Of a stretch of 64,000 bases of DNA, positions 11,317 to 21,944 are shown in pieces. Origin of the DNA: Miscanthus floridulus (lineage: Eukaryota > Streptophyta > Magnoliopsida > Poales > Poaceae); contig NC_089588.1 in the NCBI RefSeq assembly GCF_019320115.1, positions 113,150,733 through 113,214,732 on the forward strand, written 5' to 3'. Position 1 is the first letter of the stretch. The number at the start of each line of letters is the position of its first letter. The notes below the pieces were generated by a model that was not told the DNA's origin, did no database searches, and saw only the letters and a program-made list of their open reading frames with translations. The position numbers and the translations under genes were made by a program.

Positions 11317-11800
11317 TGTTAGATAATCTAATGCTTCCTTATGTGAACACACAACAAGGAAAGATGGCGCTGAAAAGGCTCCCTGCTATGGTACTGTAGC
11401 CGCTGTAGAGGCAGGCGTCGAACGGCTCACCTGCCGTACTATAGCCACATGCAGGGACATGCGTAGAAGTCAGTCCTGCTGTGTTATCTAGTGATTGTTG
11501 CAGCAGGGCAGCTGTACTAGGACTAGATGAGTAGAGTTGTATATACAGTTTGCCACTGCAACTCAACAAAGAGAGTTCAGATTTGCCATCTCCTATATAG
11601 GGCTCCGGCCAACGCTGGTGCTTGTACTATGTGTGTATACTCTGTTCTCCCTTTTCTTCTACCTCTAGCCATAGTGTGTGTGGTCAGACAATGCTTGTTC
11701 ATGGTCGGCATAGCTAGTGAGTGCTCGGCAACACTAGCGGGTGCTTGGCAAGACTGGAGAGTGGTCGACTCACCTAAGCCGGTGATCCTATAGGCTAACA
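11317..11800 (+). repeat. 3' LTR of the copia element
   Basis: 484 bp with perfect inverted ends TGTTAG and CTAACA, directly after a purine-rich tract. It differs from the two solo LTRs by an 8-bp insertion near 11535 and scattered substitutions. Unlike them it keeps the canonical TG start. Confidence 0.9.
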
Positions 11801-13078
11801 ACACTTCTATGCAAATCAGCTTCACTCTATGATTCAAAAGCAGCTGCTTGGAGAGTAAAACTGATTAATTACTGTTAACCTTAAATGCAATGGTCGACTG
11901 TTGTATGGTGACTCAAATCCTACTTGTAATAGGACTTAAGAGAGGTATGATATTAGGACTTCTATTTCTATTAGGACTTGAGCATAGAATCCGACTAGGA
12001 GTAGGACTTCTAGTAGGAGTAGTACTCCTACTTGTATGTATGAAAGTCTTGTAGGGGACTATATAGACAAGGGGTAGTGGCCATAGGCATCAACCAAACT
12101 AACACATGGGTCATGGGGCTCCTCTCGAAGGCTTATAAGGAGCCATTGTGAGCGCTCGGGAGGATTAAGCTATATAGTTCTATTCGATTAGATTCTTATA
12201 TAGAGCAAGAATTGGTGGTTCATAGAGGGTCAAGTACGTTTGTGACAGAGAGATAATCACTTGTACTCTTTTGTAGTTGTGCTTATAGAATTTTTTGTTG
12301 GCTTCACCAAAACCTAATCTCTTGCCATGATTGGTTCAACATTGTCATCTAGTGTATTTTACGAGATTCATCTACGTCGTTCTTGATACGGTGCAACTTT
12401 GTGCCATACTCGTAATATCATTTCAAAGATTGGAGGACTGTTGCACTCTACATATACCGCTCGTAATGTCATACTCGTAATATCATTTCTAATTCGGGTG
12501 AACTCTACATATACCGCTCGAGAGGTTCAATGTAAATCATTTATCCAATTCTATTTCTCCTACATGGTATGGTATCATGAGACTAGGAGATTGCGAGGGC
12601 AAGTTGTTAGCTGAGAACCGTTTGGTAGAGAAGTGGCAAAACAACTTTGTGAAACTGTACCAAAATCTCTATCAAACAGGCCCTCTGGAAGAAAGTTATA
12701 GCTCAACAAAAACAGTGAACCGCACTTGTAGTTCCAGTCTTGCACCTATTCAGGTGAGAGCCTCCTCTCTGAGTGACCCTAAAAACGGAAAAAAAAGTGA
12801 ACTTGAGTCCGACAGGAAATGTACAGTTTACTTCATGTTCACAAACGAATCTTTCATTCTGCTTTTATAATGAAACTTTACGGCAAAACAAAAGAAAAAA
12901 CTAACATTAAACGGCCGTGAAACAGATTTACAGCACACCTTGAAAGAATCATACAAAGCCAGGTGGAGACGACGAACTGCGAATCGGCAAATTCCTTATT
13001 ACTGGATCAAATTTTCAGCTCGTAGCCTCATACATCACCATGCATCAAGATCTTCAGCTCGTAGCCTGCCATGCATAC

Positions 13079-13665
13079 CTAGTACAGATACACATCGATC
13101 TCCACGACGCCTCCCTTGGCCAAGTCGTAGTCGAAGCTCCTGCTGAGCGCGTACCCCCGCGCGCCGCGGAACCGGCCGGTGCCGCCGACGATCACTTACT
13201 CGCGCAGGGCCAGGTCGGTGTCGACCCTGCCGCTGACCACCAGCGAGCTGCCGGCGTGCTCGCCGGCCTCCATCACCAGGTGCATGCTCAGGGCGTTCAC
13301 GGAGCCGCGGTCCGCCACGCGCACCATGAACACCTGCGCCGTGCCCACGCGCGGGCTGCCGCGCTCGGGCCCCTCCGTGAGCGCGTTGTTCATCACGGCA
13401 ACGTCGCCAAACCGGCGCGGGGCCGGGTCCCCGTCGCTGCTGCCGGTGGTGGTGGCGCTGGAGTTGGAGAGCGACGGCCTTCCAGGCACGATCAGCGCGG
13501 CCGTCGGGTTCTCGCCGGTGTACTGGTCGTGCATGTAGAAGTGGAGGTGTGTTCCGGCGGTACGGTGAGGCCGTTGCTGCTGCGTGTGTCATGGAGGAAG
13601 TAGGTCGCTGCAGCGACGAGGATGGCGGAGGCGAGGAGGACTGTAGGGATCGTGCTAGCCGCCAT
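13079..13665 (-). pseudogene. Dirigent pseudogene (copy 3)
   Basis: Colinear with the intact gene at 6083-6664 and nearly identical to it. Two lesions are visible. A 5-bp insertion near 13561-13565 shifts the frame about 35 codons after the start. Further on, a codon that is serine in copy 1 is a TAA stop (13196-13198). The TATA motif and leader are kept, so a transcript could still be made, but not a full dirigent protein. Confidence 0.85.
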
Positions 13666-13929
13666 GGCCTGCTTTGCTATAAAAAAATGAAACAAAAATT
13701 TAGCTCGTCGTGTCTCCGTTCAGTTAGATTGTGGATACGATTATATAAGGCAGTGTGGCATCAAAACGAATTCTCCAGAATTCTAGACTAAGACAACGAC
13801 TGAATAATGGCGTCAAAACGAATTCGTCAGGAGGTTTGAGGTCCTAGTAGTTGGCCCTAATTCTTCGAGGAAATGTCACACCCACGTTTATGGCGTGCAT
13901 TATCCATATTTGTGTGTGGATGGTAGTGA

Positions 13930-14274
13930 GCCGGTGATAAGGCTCCTGTACATGGACTGAATGAACTCTTTACTGTTCTACAAAATTTTGTTAAAAGTTT
14001 GCCAATACATATGTTTACAAGTGAGCGTAGCTATCAAAGGTCCATCAAACAGCCAGTATATGTACACATGACCTCCGTGTACGTACAAAGTCCAGAGGAG
14101 ATATGTACACATGAATATACTCGTGACTGTCACGTGCAAAACATGTACGTACACGTTGCGTATACTTAACGTACGGAGTATAGTCTTGGCTCACCGACAG
14201 CAGCTTACTACATGGATTGAACCGCTCTAGCTTGACCACCTCTATTATGAAGAAGCAAAGTTAAGGCGAATTAA
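13930..14274. other. AT-rich spacer between dirigent array and CACTA remnant
   Basis: No coding signal or recognisable transposon end. It contains several GTACGTAC/ACATGTAC-like palindromic words. The left terminus of the neighbouring CACTA remnant was looked for here and not found. Confidence 0.4.
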
Positions 14275-17200
14275 TCATAGATCCACAATGTACACTCCCA
14301 GGCTTCTGCTTGGGACACTGTGTGTTTTGCATATGAAAATATTAAATAATGCTTTTGATAGCCATGTAATGGAGTACTAAATAAGTAAGTTACACTTACC
14401 GCACATAGTGTTTTTATAGCCAGCTTTTCCTTCCTTGCTGGATCATGCCTTCCGTGATGATTAGTGACATAGAACATAAATGCCCTGTTCGAATTATTTT
14501 AGCAAATACAACTTATTAGTATCCAAAAGCGAACGTAACAAGTATGTATACAAACCTGTAAGCTAATGAGGATTGTCGATATGTATACGTCTTGAGAATC
14601 GATATGAAGTCTTTGTATGTCACCGGGTCCCTATCTATTGAATCAAAGACCCATCTCATGCTCCTCCCGACATCGACGGCTATACAAATCCAGTGGTTGT
14701 TGCATGGATTTAATCATAAAACTAGATAAGCTCTTTTGCATCGAATAAAATATATCGAACAAAGCTTTAAGTATAGAGTTGAACTTACTCGAAGTTGTAT
14801 GGTAGCCATATAATAGAGTGTTGTTGGAAACTTTTGAAAGCTAGGGCAATGTATGCCGCAACCTTAAGGGACTCTTCCCTTAGTTTCGCCGTACGGATGT
14901 GCTCTTTCTCCCAAAGAGTCTTTGCAGCAGCTAGCTCTTTGGCATCCAGTTTCCACTGTTTAGGGTAATTAAAATTTATTTGGGCTATAGCTTGAGGGTC
15001 TAGATTCCCGGCTTTCACACTTGGCATTTGTTTGACAATGTGCACTTGTATTCTACAAATCATGGCGTGGGTTAGTTACAACAAAATTCAAAGATTACAT
15101 TCATATCATATCGGGAGGACAAGGACTTACAGGCACCACGTGTGAATTAGATTCATCTCCATTGCTCCCAGGTGAAAGCATGTCTACATGTCATTGAAGT
15201 CAAAGACAATTTTCTCGGCTGGGCTTCCAAATGTGCCGGTGGGGAAGCATGCTTGTATGAGGTCTATGCTCGTTGGGAGAACACGCAAGTAGCAATCATG
15301 GAACCTTCTCATTCCAAGTGGTAGGCGCTGGATGTCCTGGTTTGGTAGGAAGGGCTTGTCTCTTTCATATGTTTTTGGGCAATCCTTTGACCATTTGATA
15401 GCATCAATATTTGGATATTGCTTTGCAATTTGGTGGAGTTTGCTAGTGACGGCCTCCTCAGAACCCCGTGATGGGACTTTTTTAACTTGGTTCTCAGGCT
15501 TGAACTGGTCATGGGAATACCACTTGAACACTAACGAGACGTCTTTCATCGGAACATAAACAGGCCTTATGGTGATTGGATGCTTCTTTCGAAGTTCCCA
15601 TTCAAGCACGTCCTCATCTTCTTGTGCATCACCTTCTTCAGGAGGCACTCGTTGTTCATGTAACGGCTGTGCTTGTTGAGAAGACTGTGGCATCTCATCA
15701 TGCACTTGCTCGGTACGAGCTAGAGAAAGTTGTGGCATCTCATTAGGCACATGCTCGCTAGGAGGCGGGGAAGAATGTGGCATCTCAGGAATGGTGGTCA
15801 CAAGACAATGAAAATATCTCCCCGACCTCAACAACTTGCTCCAAATTTGGGAGAGGGGGAGGCGGCGAAGAAGCAGTCAATATAATATCCCGTTTGTGCC
15901 AGAGGTTGAACTGCCCCACAATGTCTCCAAGTAACACCAGCCCCTCGGGAGTTGCGTAGTCTATCCTCCACTGCATGAACTCGGGCTTCACGATATGCAC
16001 CTCTACCCTAGTGTAGTCCGGCGGTATCTTATTATTGTGGTGTAAGCCACCGGGAGGATGTGCCACACCCGTTGACACCTCCATCACAGTGTTCTGCCGG
16101 CAGCTGAGAAACACCAAGGTGCAACTAGTTGGTTCCCGTATGCGATAGACGGGGGTTATGGCTGCAGTGGAACCTTGGATGCTAGGAACTTTCGGAGGGC
16201 TGCCAACTAATGCCAGTTCTCCCAGCGGCGGCACTAATATATGTGGCTCTGTAGACAGTCCTTGCTCCTCCAGCGCCTTCGCAACTAGAGCCTTCACTTG
16301 GAGCTCAAGATTAGTCTCCCGGTCTCTGCCATGTTTCTTGTACATGTGCTTGTCCTCTTCGAATCCTTGCTTTCAGGTCATCCTTTTCCCTAGCCCCCTG
16401 GTGCAGCCTGTGTGCTCCTTATTTCTCAAGCCAAGGCTAAGCTCATCCCTCTCTCTGGAAGGATTGAATGAGCCCTTCTCCTTGTCTTTAGCATATTTCA
16501 GTATCCATGATACTGCCTCTTGGGTCTCTGGCTTATCAAACTTAAGATTACCGCCGGATGATTCTGTACTCCTCGCATATATCCAATTCCTTGAGCGTAC
16601 CTTCAAATTTGTGACATCGATATTCCTAGCAGCTGCGGCCTCTTCGTCCATCTTCCTAAACTGCCCTTCCTTGGCATAGTAGCCACTGAGGCCTAGATGA
16701 TGGTGGTGCTTGTTCCTCTTCGCCAGCTCGGTGTTACGGGCACTGAGCTCCAATGCCTCCGGTGAAGTCTTTTGAGCCATGAGCTCCTCCCATTGACTAG
16801 GAGTTATTTTGCCAAACTCGTTGAAGGAAGTTAACCCCTTTTGGATATACTTCATGTTGAGCTTCGACCTCCAACGTCGGAATGACTCTCCCATCATCGT
16901 GAAAGCATTTTTTTACCAGTTCATGCTTACCCTCCGGAAATCTAAAATTAAGCTTCAGCTGCCTATCCCATAGTTCATTCTTTTTGTTCTCTAGTACCTC
17001 TTTCCCGTTAGGGATTGCTGGGTTCAATTTATCTCTTACTAGGGGCCCGATCGCATTATGGAATCGTCCTCTTAATTCCTTCGGCTCAAGGATCTCCCCT
17101 GCTCGCCCGACCTCCGTTATCACATAGCATGCCTTATCTGGATATAGATTTCCTTTTCTATCCCCTCATTTCCTCTTAATCTTGGTAGTCGTGGTTGTGT

Positions 17201-17604
17201 CTTGAGGTTGTGGAGCAGAGGCATCGTGATCCGTCTCTGTGGTTGTTGCCTCTGCTCTCCTTTCCTCTACTCCGTCTTGTCTAGTGAGATGTCATGGACG
17301 TCGACGTTGTCTTTTCCGAGTTTTAGGAGGGACCTGTATATACAATAGGTCATGTGTTAGCAGAGGTAACACAGCCAAAGCTTTAGCAAAATTTACAAGC
17401 TATGGCTTTTTCCCTACCTCCTCGTTCGGGTCAAAATCCTTGTCCAAATCTTCCTCCATTGGCCTCCTTCTGGCTTCATGTGGGAAAGGATCCTCGGGAC
17501 TTACATATCCCTCTTCTGAGTCATCATCATCATCCTCTTCTTTGCCTTCAGCAGGCTCTCCTGCTCTTCCTTCTGCTCCCCCTTCCTCCTCATCACACTG
17601 CTCC
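14275..17604 (-). pseudogene. CACTA accessory ORF (TNP1/Ptta type) with Ulp1-like protease domain, main part
   Basis: Minus-strand exons read in order. Acidic segment near 17600-17400, with several in-frame stops nearby. Domain at 17123-16797 (ITEVGRAGEILEPKELRGRFHNA). Charged helical region at 16897-16373 (WEELMAQKTSPEALELS). Region at 16345-15785 resembling the DUF8039 domain of CACTA ORFs. Segment at 15834-15184. Last, a C48/Ulp1-like protease domain: LPYNFE near 14790, HWICIAVDV near 14690, FDSIDRD near 14640, and CPKQKPGSVHCG near 14300, which supplies the expected catalytic cysteine. Frame changes and stops show decay. A gypsy element at 17605 separates it from its first exon (32608-32750). 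The function of the Ulp1 domain in CACTA elements is unknown; desumoylation would be a guess. Confidence 0.7.
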
Positions 17605-20600
17605 TAAAACGACCTGATTTCTACGAAGGGAAATCCATAGAGTCGAAGTGTATTATGACCGTTGTAGATCATATTACCCAAATTCCAGTCGAATACCACA
17701 TCCATACAACGATAATATCAGAGTACATAAAGTGCAGAATTACATAAATTATTACATCGCCGCATCGGCGGAATCAAAAGTAGCATTCATCCAGAACAGC
17801 TTGGAGATAAGATCGCCAAAACTTGAGCGTAGGAACGAACCCCTCAACCGTCAAACTCCTCAGAGCTATACTCCTCAGCAGAACCTGTGTGCCAAAGTTT
17901 ATCAGTACGATTTGTACTGGCCACTCCCACCCTATGAGCAATGCTTTGTGGAAATTGGATGCAAGTTGGATATAATCACAAGGAACCTATAAGGCTGGGG
18001 TTTCCTATGTATTAGCATATCAAGTATATAATAGTATAGTCAAGTTTTAACACCATTCCCACACACATTCCACCCCATTTCCGTCCACAGCCAGGTTTTG
18101 ATCCTGGGATCGATATACCACCATCTCCATATCATCACCATACCATCGCTCAGTCGACAGGCCAACTCCCTCTCGGCACTATCCCATGGCCCGTAGCCCC
18201 TGGCTACGACCGACACTTTCTCACGGGGGAAGAAGAGAAGGACTCATCTCGCTATCTAGTTTAAGCGAAACCCAAGAAAGGTCCATAGCTGACAAGTCGG
18301 CACATGTATCGATCGATCAACCATACACTCTGCAGAGGTTTTACATAACCACAAGATCTGCCTTCTTCGCTGACCGTCGTCAACTTGGCTGATTCCGGCC
18401 GCTTGCTAGCCTAGGATAATGCCACTCTACCATTCAACCCTGGTACACCCCAAGCCTAGTCTGGGGTGGCTGAAACTGTGAGTCATGAGCCGAGTCCACA
18501 AGGTCTCCATGAAGTCTCGGAAGGGTGTGGGGGAATCCTCCACGCCCCATACCTCCTCGCACTGTCTGCTATCAACCTAGCAGTAGTGGCAATATCTTAC
18601 CAAGTAGTCCGCCCGTCCCACACCATATAGGGCGAGTGGTACGTAAGGCTTCCTGGTGAATCTGAGTACTAGTAAGTCCTTAGGGATGACCAAGCTAGAA
18701 TGTCTTCATTAGGGTTTCCATTTACCGTGCCACCACAGCACCTCCACCCCGGGCTCCTCCCATCATAGGTTCACACCTAGGACCACCTCATATACCATTT
18801 ACCCACCACAGGTATCCATTCCAGGGGTGCCCAGGTAGCACCTCACGGCAAGACTTGCCCCAGGCTCGTTGTATACTCCAACTTGGTCGACACAACCCTT
18901 ACCCTCCACACACCCAAGTCACACACGCAGCACTCTCCCCATAGTCCAGATAACTCCAGTTTCCACCACGTATCAATATGGTATATATAAGCGTTGTATA
19001 AATAATAAGCAATGAAATATAGCAGCAAGCGTGTGACTTAGCCTAACAGCAGGGTGAGCAGGGGTAAGGTTGCATCAAGGTAAAGGCCATCAAGAAAGCA
19101 TACTACCATGCAAGTCCTATCATAGTGTGATTATAACAATAAAGTAAAGCAATAGCAGCTCTATATTAGCTAAGCGTAATAGGTGCTACGAGATTGGGTG
19201 AGATGTGGCACCTTTAGTGTAGTCGTTTCCATACTCCTCACGGTAATCTCGGTCCTCGTCCGTCTGGTTCTCCTCCGAGTCTGCAAACGATTGCATTATA
19301 GTCGCGTTAGCGACGTCTATAGAATAGCACAAAAAGCAATAAAAATTCAAAAGAGCCAAATGCACTCAATCATGGGTTCATTGCGTAGATCTCGATTTTA
19401 GATGAATTTTGGTCCTAGTCTTGTATTTTTCTGAGTTCGTATGAATTAGTTATGAATTTCCATAGTTTCAATCATTTCTAAAAATGGGAAAAGGCTGAAT
19501 TAATATCGTGCTGACACGTGTCACGCTCCTGTTGGTCCACGTGGCATGCTAACATCAGTATGACATCAGCATGACATCATCATCTCGGTTCCGAGCTGAC
19601 AGGTGGGGTCCCGCTGACGTCATCATGATGTCAGCATGACGTCATCTACGTCATCAGCTACTAACAGGTGGGACTAGGGGCTCTTGGGTTACTGACATGT
19701 GGGTCTGGTCAAAGTCAACATCAAGTCAATGAGCGAGTCAACGAATCACAGTCACTGACAGGTGGGGTCAGAGCTGCTGACGCCAGCAGCTGACGTTATC
19801 ATGACGTCAGCATGACATCATCTCGGCTGTTTCATCCTTTGATAAGTGGGTCCCGCATGGCGGTGTCACTAACATGTGGCCCCGGTCAACGGTCAACATT
19901 GACCGGTCAATGGTCAATACAGGCCGGGCCTCGACTAGGCTGGTTGGGCCTGGATTTGGGTCAGGCTTGGCCCGCCACGTGGTGCGCGCTGGTGCGGCCA
20001 CGCCGTCTTACTGGGCCACTAACAGGCCGTGGTCCACGGGCGCAGGTGAGGCGTGGTTCATGGTGAACCCGCCTGCATTGGTCCATAGAACGCAGAGCCG
20101 GTCTATGAAGGACTTGGTCCACTTACTCCTTTCTAGGGCTCGGTTCACGTGCACCAAGTGCACGGACGTGTGGTCGGCGAGGGGAAAATCCCCATCTTCT
20201 TCCCCGGCGTGCTCCCACCGGTGGTGAGCTCCCCGGCGAGCCTCACCCACGGCGCTGGTGTTCAATTAAGGTAGGCAAAAGCGTCGCCAGGCCTCGGCGA
20301 GTGCAGTGGTGGGGTCAAGGTGGCGGCTGTGGCTTCCTAGGGTTCCAGCCACGGTGAATGGCGGTGTGGGTTCATCGGCGTGCATGGACAGGGCGGTAGT
20401 GGTAGCGAGAGCCCAGTTGGAGGAGCGTGTGAGCTCCACGGTGCTTCTACGGCCATGGTGGGCGTGTTGAAGGAGCTCCTGGTGCTCCTAGTGGCTCCGG
20501 CCACGGTGGTGGGGGCAAAACAGAGGCGGTGGTGCTCCGACAAGGTGCAATGTGGCAACGTAGGGCTCCGGTGGGCTTCTTTCTCGGCTAAGGTGAGCAC

Positions 20601-21910
20601 GGTGTGTCTCTCGTCATGGAGGAGCCAGTTAGGGTGTCAACGTCGCCTTTACCATGACGTAGAAGACACGGTGGTCTCGCCATGGTTGTGCTCTTGGCCA
20701 TGGTGAGCGTGTCCGTGCATGTGCGCGTGCATCGGCGTCCATGGGGCTAGGAGGAGATCTCAGCAGTGAGAGGCTTACCGTGGTGTTCTTGACGGTGTGG
20801 TGCGGTGGTGCAGCAAGACAGTGTGGCCGTGTAGCTTCAGAAGTAGTGCAGTGTGGCATCACTCGCTCCGGCTCCGGTGAGCTCCTCCCCGCATCGGCTT
20901 CCTTCTCGTCCTTGCTTCTCCCTCCTCCCTCACTCTTGGCTTGAAGCTATGTGGTGCTGTGCCACCAGCGGCGGCGGCGAACGGGCTGAGGGTTAGGGCT
21001 CACAGACATTGGCTTTTATAGCCGAGCTCCAAGGGCTCCAATGGCGGACGGCGATCGGGCGGTGGGTGATGCGTGTTGTGCATCCGACGGCTCGCGTGCG
21101 GTAGCGTAAGCACGGCGCAAGGGGGGAATAGGGTCATGCGATGTGCGTGACCCCGGGCCCGCGCCTGCTCTGCGGTCAGGGCTCGGTCGGGAGGAGAGGC
21201 TAGCGTGGGGAGGAAGAAGACCCTGTTGCTGGGGGTGGCTGACCCATGGGGTCCGGTTGGCAGCGGGTGCGGCTCAGGCGCGTCACGATGCGGTGAAGCG
21301 GTACGGACTGGCAGGTGGGACCCGGCGGTTGGTGTCTGCGCGCGCGCGGGTGGTGAGGCAAAGCTGGGCTAGCTTCGTGGGCCTCGTGCATGAGTGGGAG
21401 GGTAGGCAGGCTCGGTCGGGCTAGCTCGTAAGGCCGAGCAGGCCTGGGCTGTTGCTGTTCCCTCTTCTTTCCTATTTCCTTTTCTTTTTCTATTTCTTTT
21501 TGTATTATGTTACACTTCTTTCATGTATATAAATCAAAGTGGCATATTTCTCCTTTGGTATAATGTCCCATGGTGATAAACATTGGTCATAGTATATGTT
21601 GGGATATTAATCCCATGTTAGTACATTTATTTATAAACAAATATTTGTTAGCTTTTATTAATCAACACATAAACCCAAATAAAATCCAGATCACCATGTT
21701 GAATATAATGCAACTTGATGTATGCTATGTGGTAAAATAAATTCATGGTGTTGAGGTGAGATACTTGTGCAAGTCATGTAGGTTTAGTTGGATTACGACT
21801 AATGCAACACTTAGGGTTAGCTCCTACAAATGTCACTCATCATCACATGGGGTTTTGAAGAAAAATTTTGTAGTTGGGATTTTTGGTGTGTGGATTTTTG
21901 GGTTGTTACA
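17605..21910 (-). repeat. 3' LTR of the gypsy element (4.3 kb)
   Basis: Direct repeat of 28304-32602, starting TAAAACGACCTG and ending GGTTGTTACA on the plus strand. Open frames inside (for example 19807-21424) are not conserved as protein and are treated as LTR sequence. It contains a cluster of TGACG motifs. Confidence 0.9.
19540..19825. promoter_or_regulatory. TGACG/G-box motif cluster in the gypsy LTR
   Basis: A run of CACGTG, GACGTCA, ATGACGTCA and TGACATCA words separated by repeated TGACAGGTGGG phrases. TGACG is the core bound by plant TGA-type bZIP factors and CACGTG is the G-box. The same cluster occurs in the other LTR near 30220-30515. A role as retrotransposon enhancer is inferred, not shown. 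Confidence 0.45.
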
Positions 21911-21926
21911 GTCCTACCCCCTTAAC
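21911..21926 (-). other. Polypurine tract of the gypsy element
   Basis: On the minus strand GTTAAGGGGGTAGGAC directly precedes the LTR start TGTAACA. This is the expected position and composition for the plus-strand primer. Confidence 0.75.
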
Positions 21927-21944
21927 ATAATCTCGTCCCTAAGA

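Larger units (their letters stand above)
9009..11800 (+). mobile_element. 5'-deleted Ty1/copia retrotransposon
   Basis: It holds the end of integrase (FLGYMEGTKAYLLYDP, about 9021-9130), a proline/serine/threonine-rich linker, reverse transcriptase and RNase H, a purine-rich tract (about 11299-11316) and a complete 3' LTR. gag, protease, most of integrase and the 5' LTR are gone. The order IN-RT-RNase H is diagnostic of copia. It sits at the position that carries solo LTRs in copies 1 and 2, and the base run after the LTR (ACACT) is a one-base variant of their AAACT duplication. Confidence 0.85.
8893..13929. repeat. Dirigent tandem unit, copy 3, with internal copia sequence
   Basis: Starts inside the unit at ACGTTTTTCATGTG (equivalent to about 4006 in copy 1). 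It runs about 100 bases, is interrupted by a copia fragment (about 9009-11800), and resumes to the same TGGATGGTAGTGA end as copy 1. The left flank of the LTR and the 5' LTR are deleted. A dirigent pseudogene lies at 13079-13665. Confidence 0.8.

Noticed and set aside
13921..13945. GTAGTG at the end of dirigent copy 3 as a possible CACTA terminus
   Set aside because: The orientation is wrong for a left end, and the same bases occur at the end of copy 1, where no CACTA lies.
19807..21424. Several open frames in the gypsy LTR, also near 30500-32270
   Set aside because: They lie in non-coding LTR sequence, differ between the two LTRs and encode low-complexity peptides.
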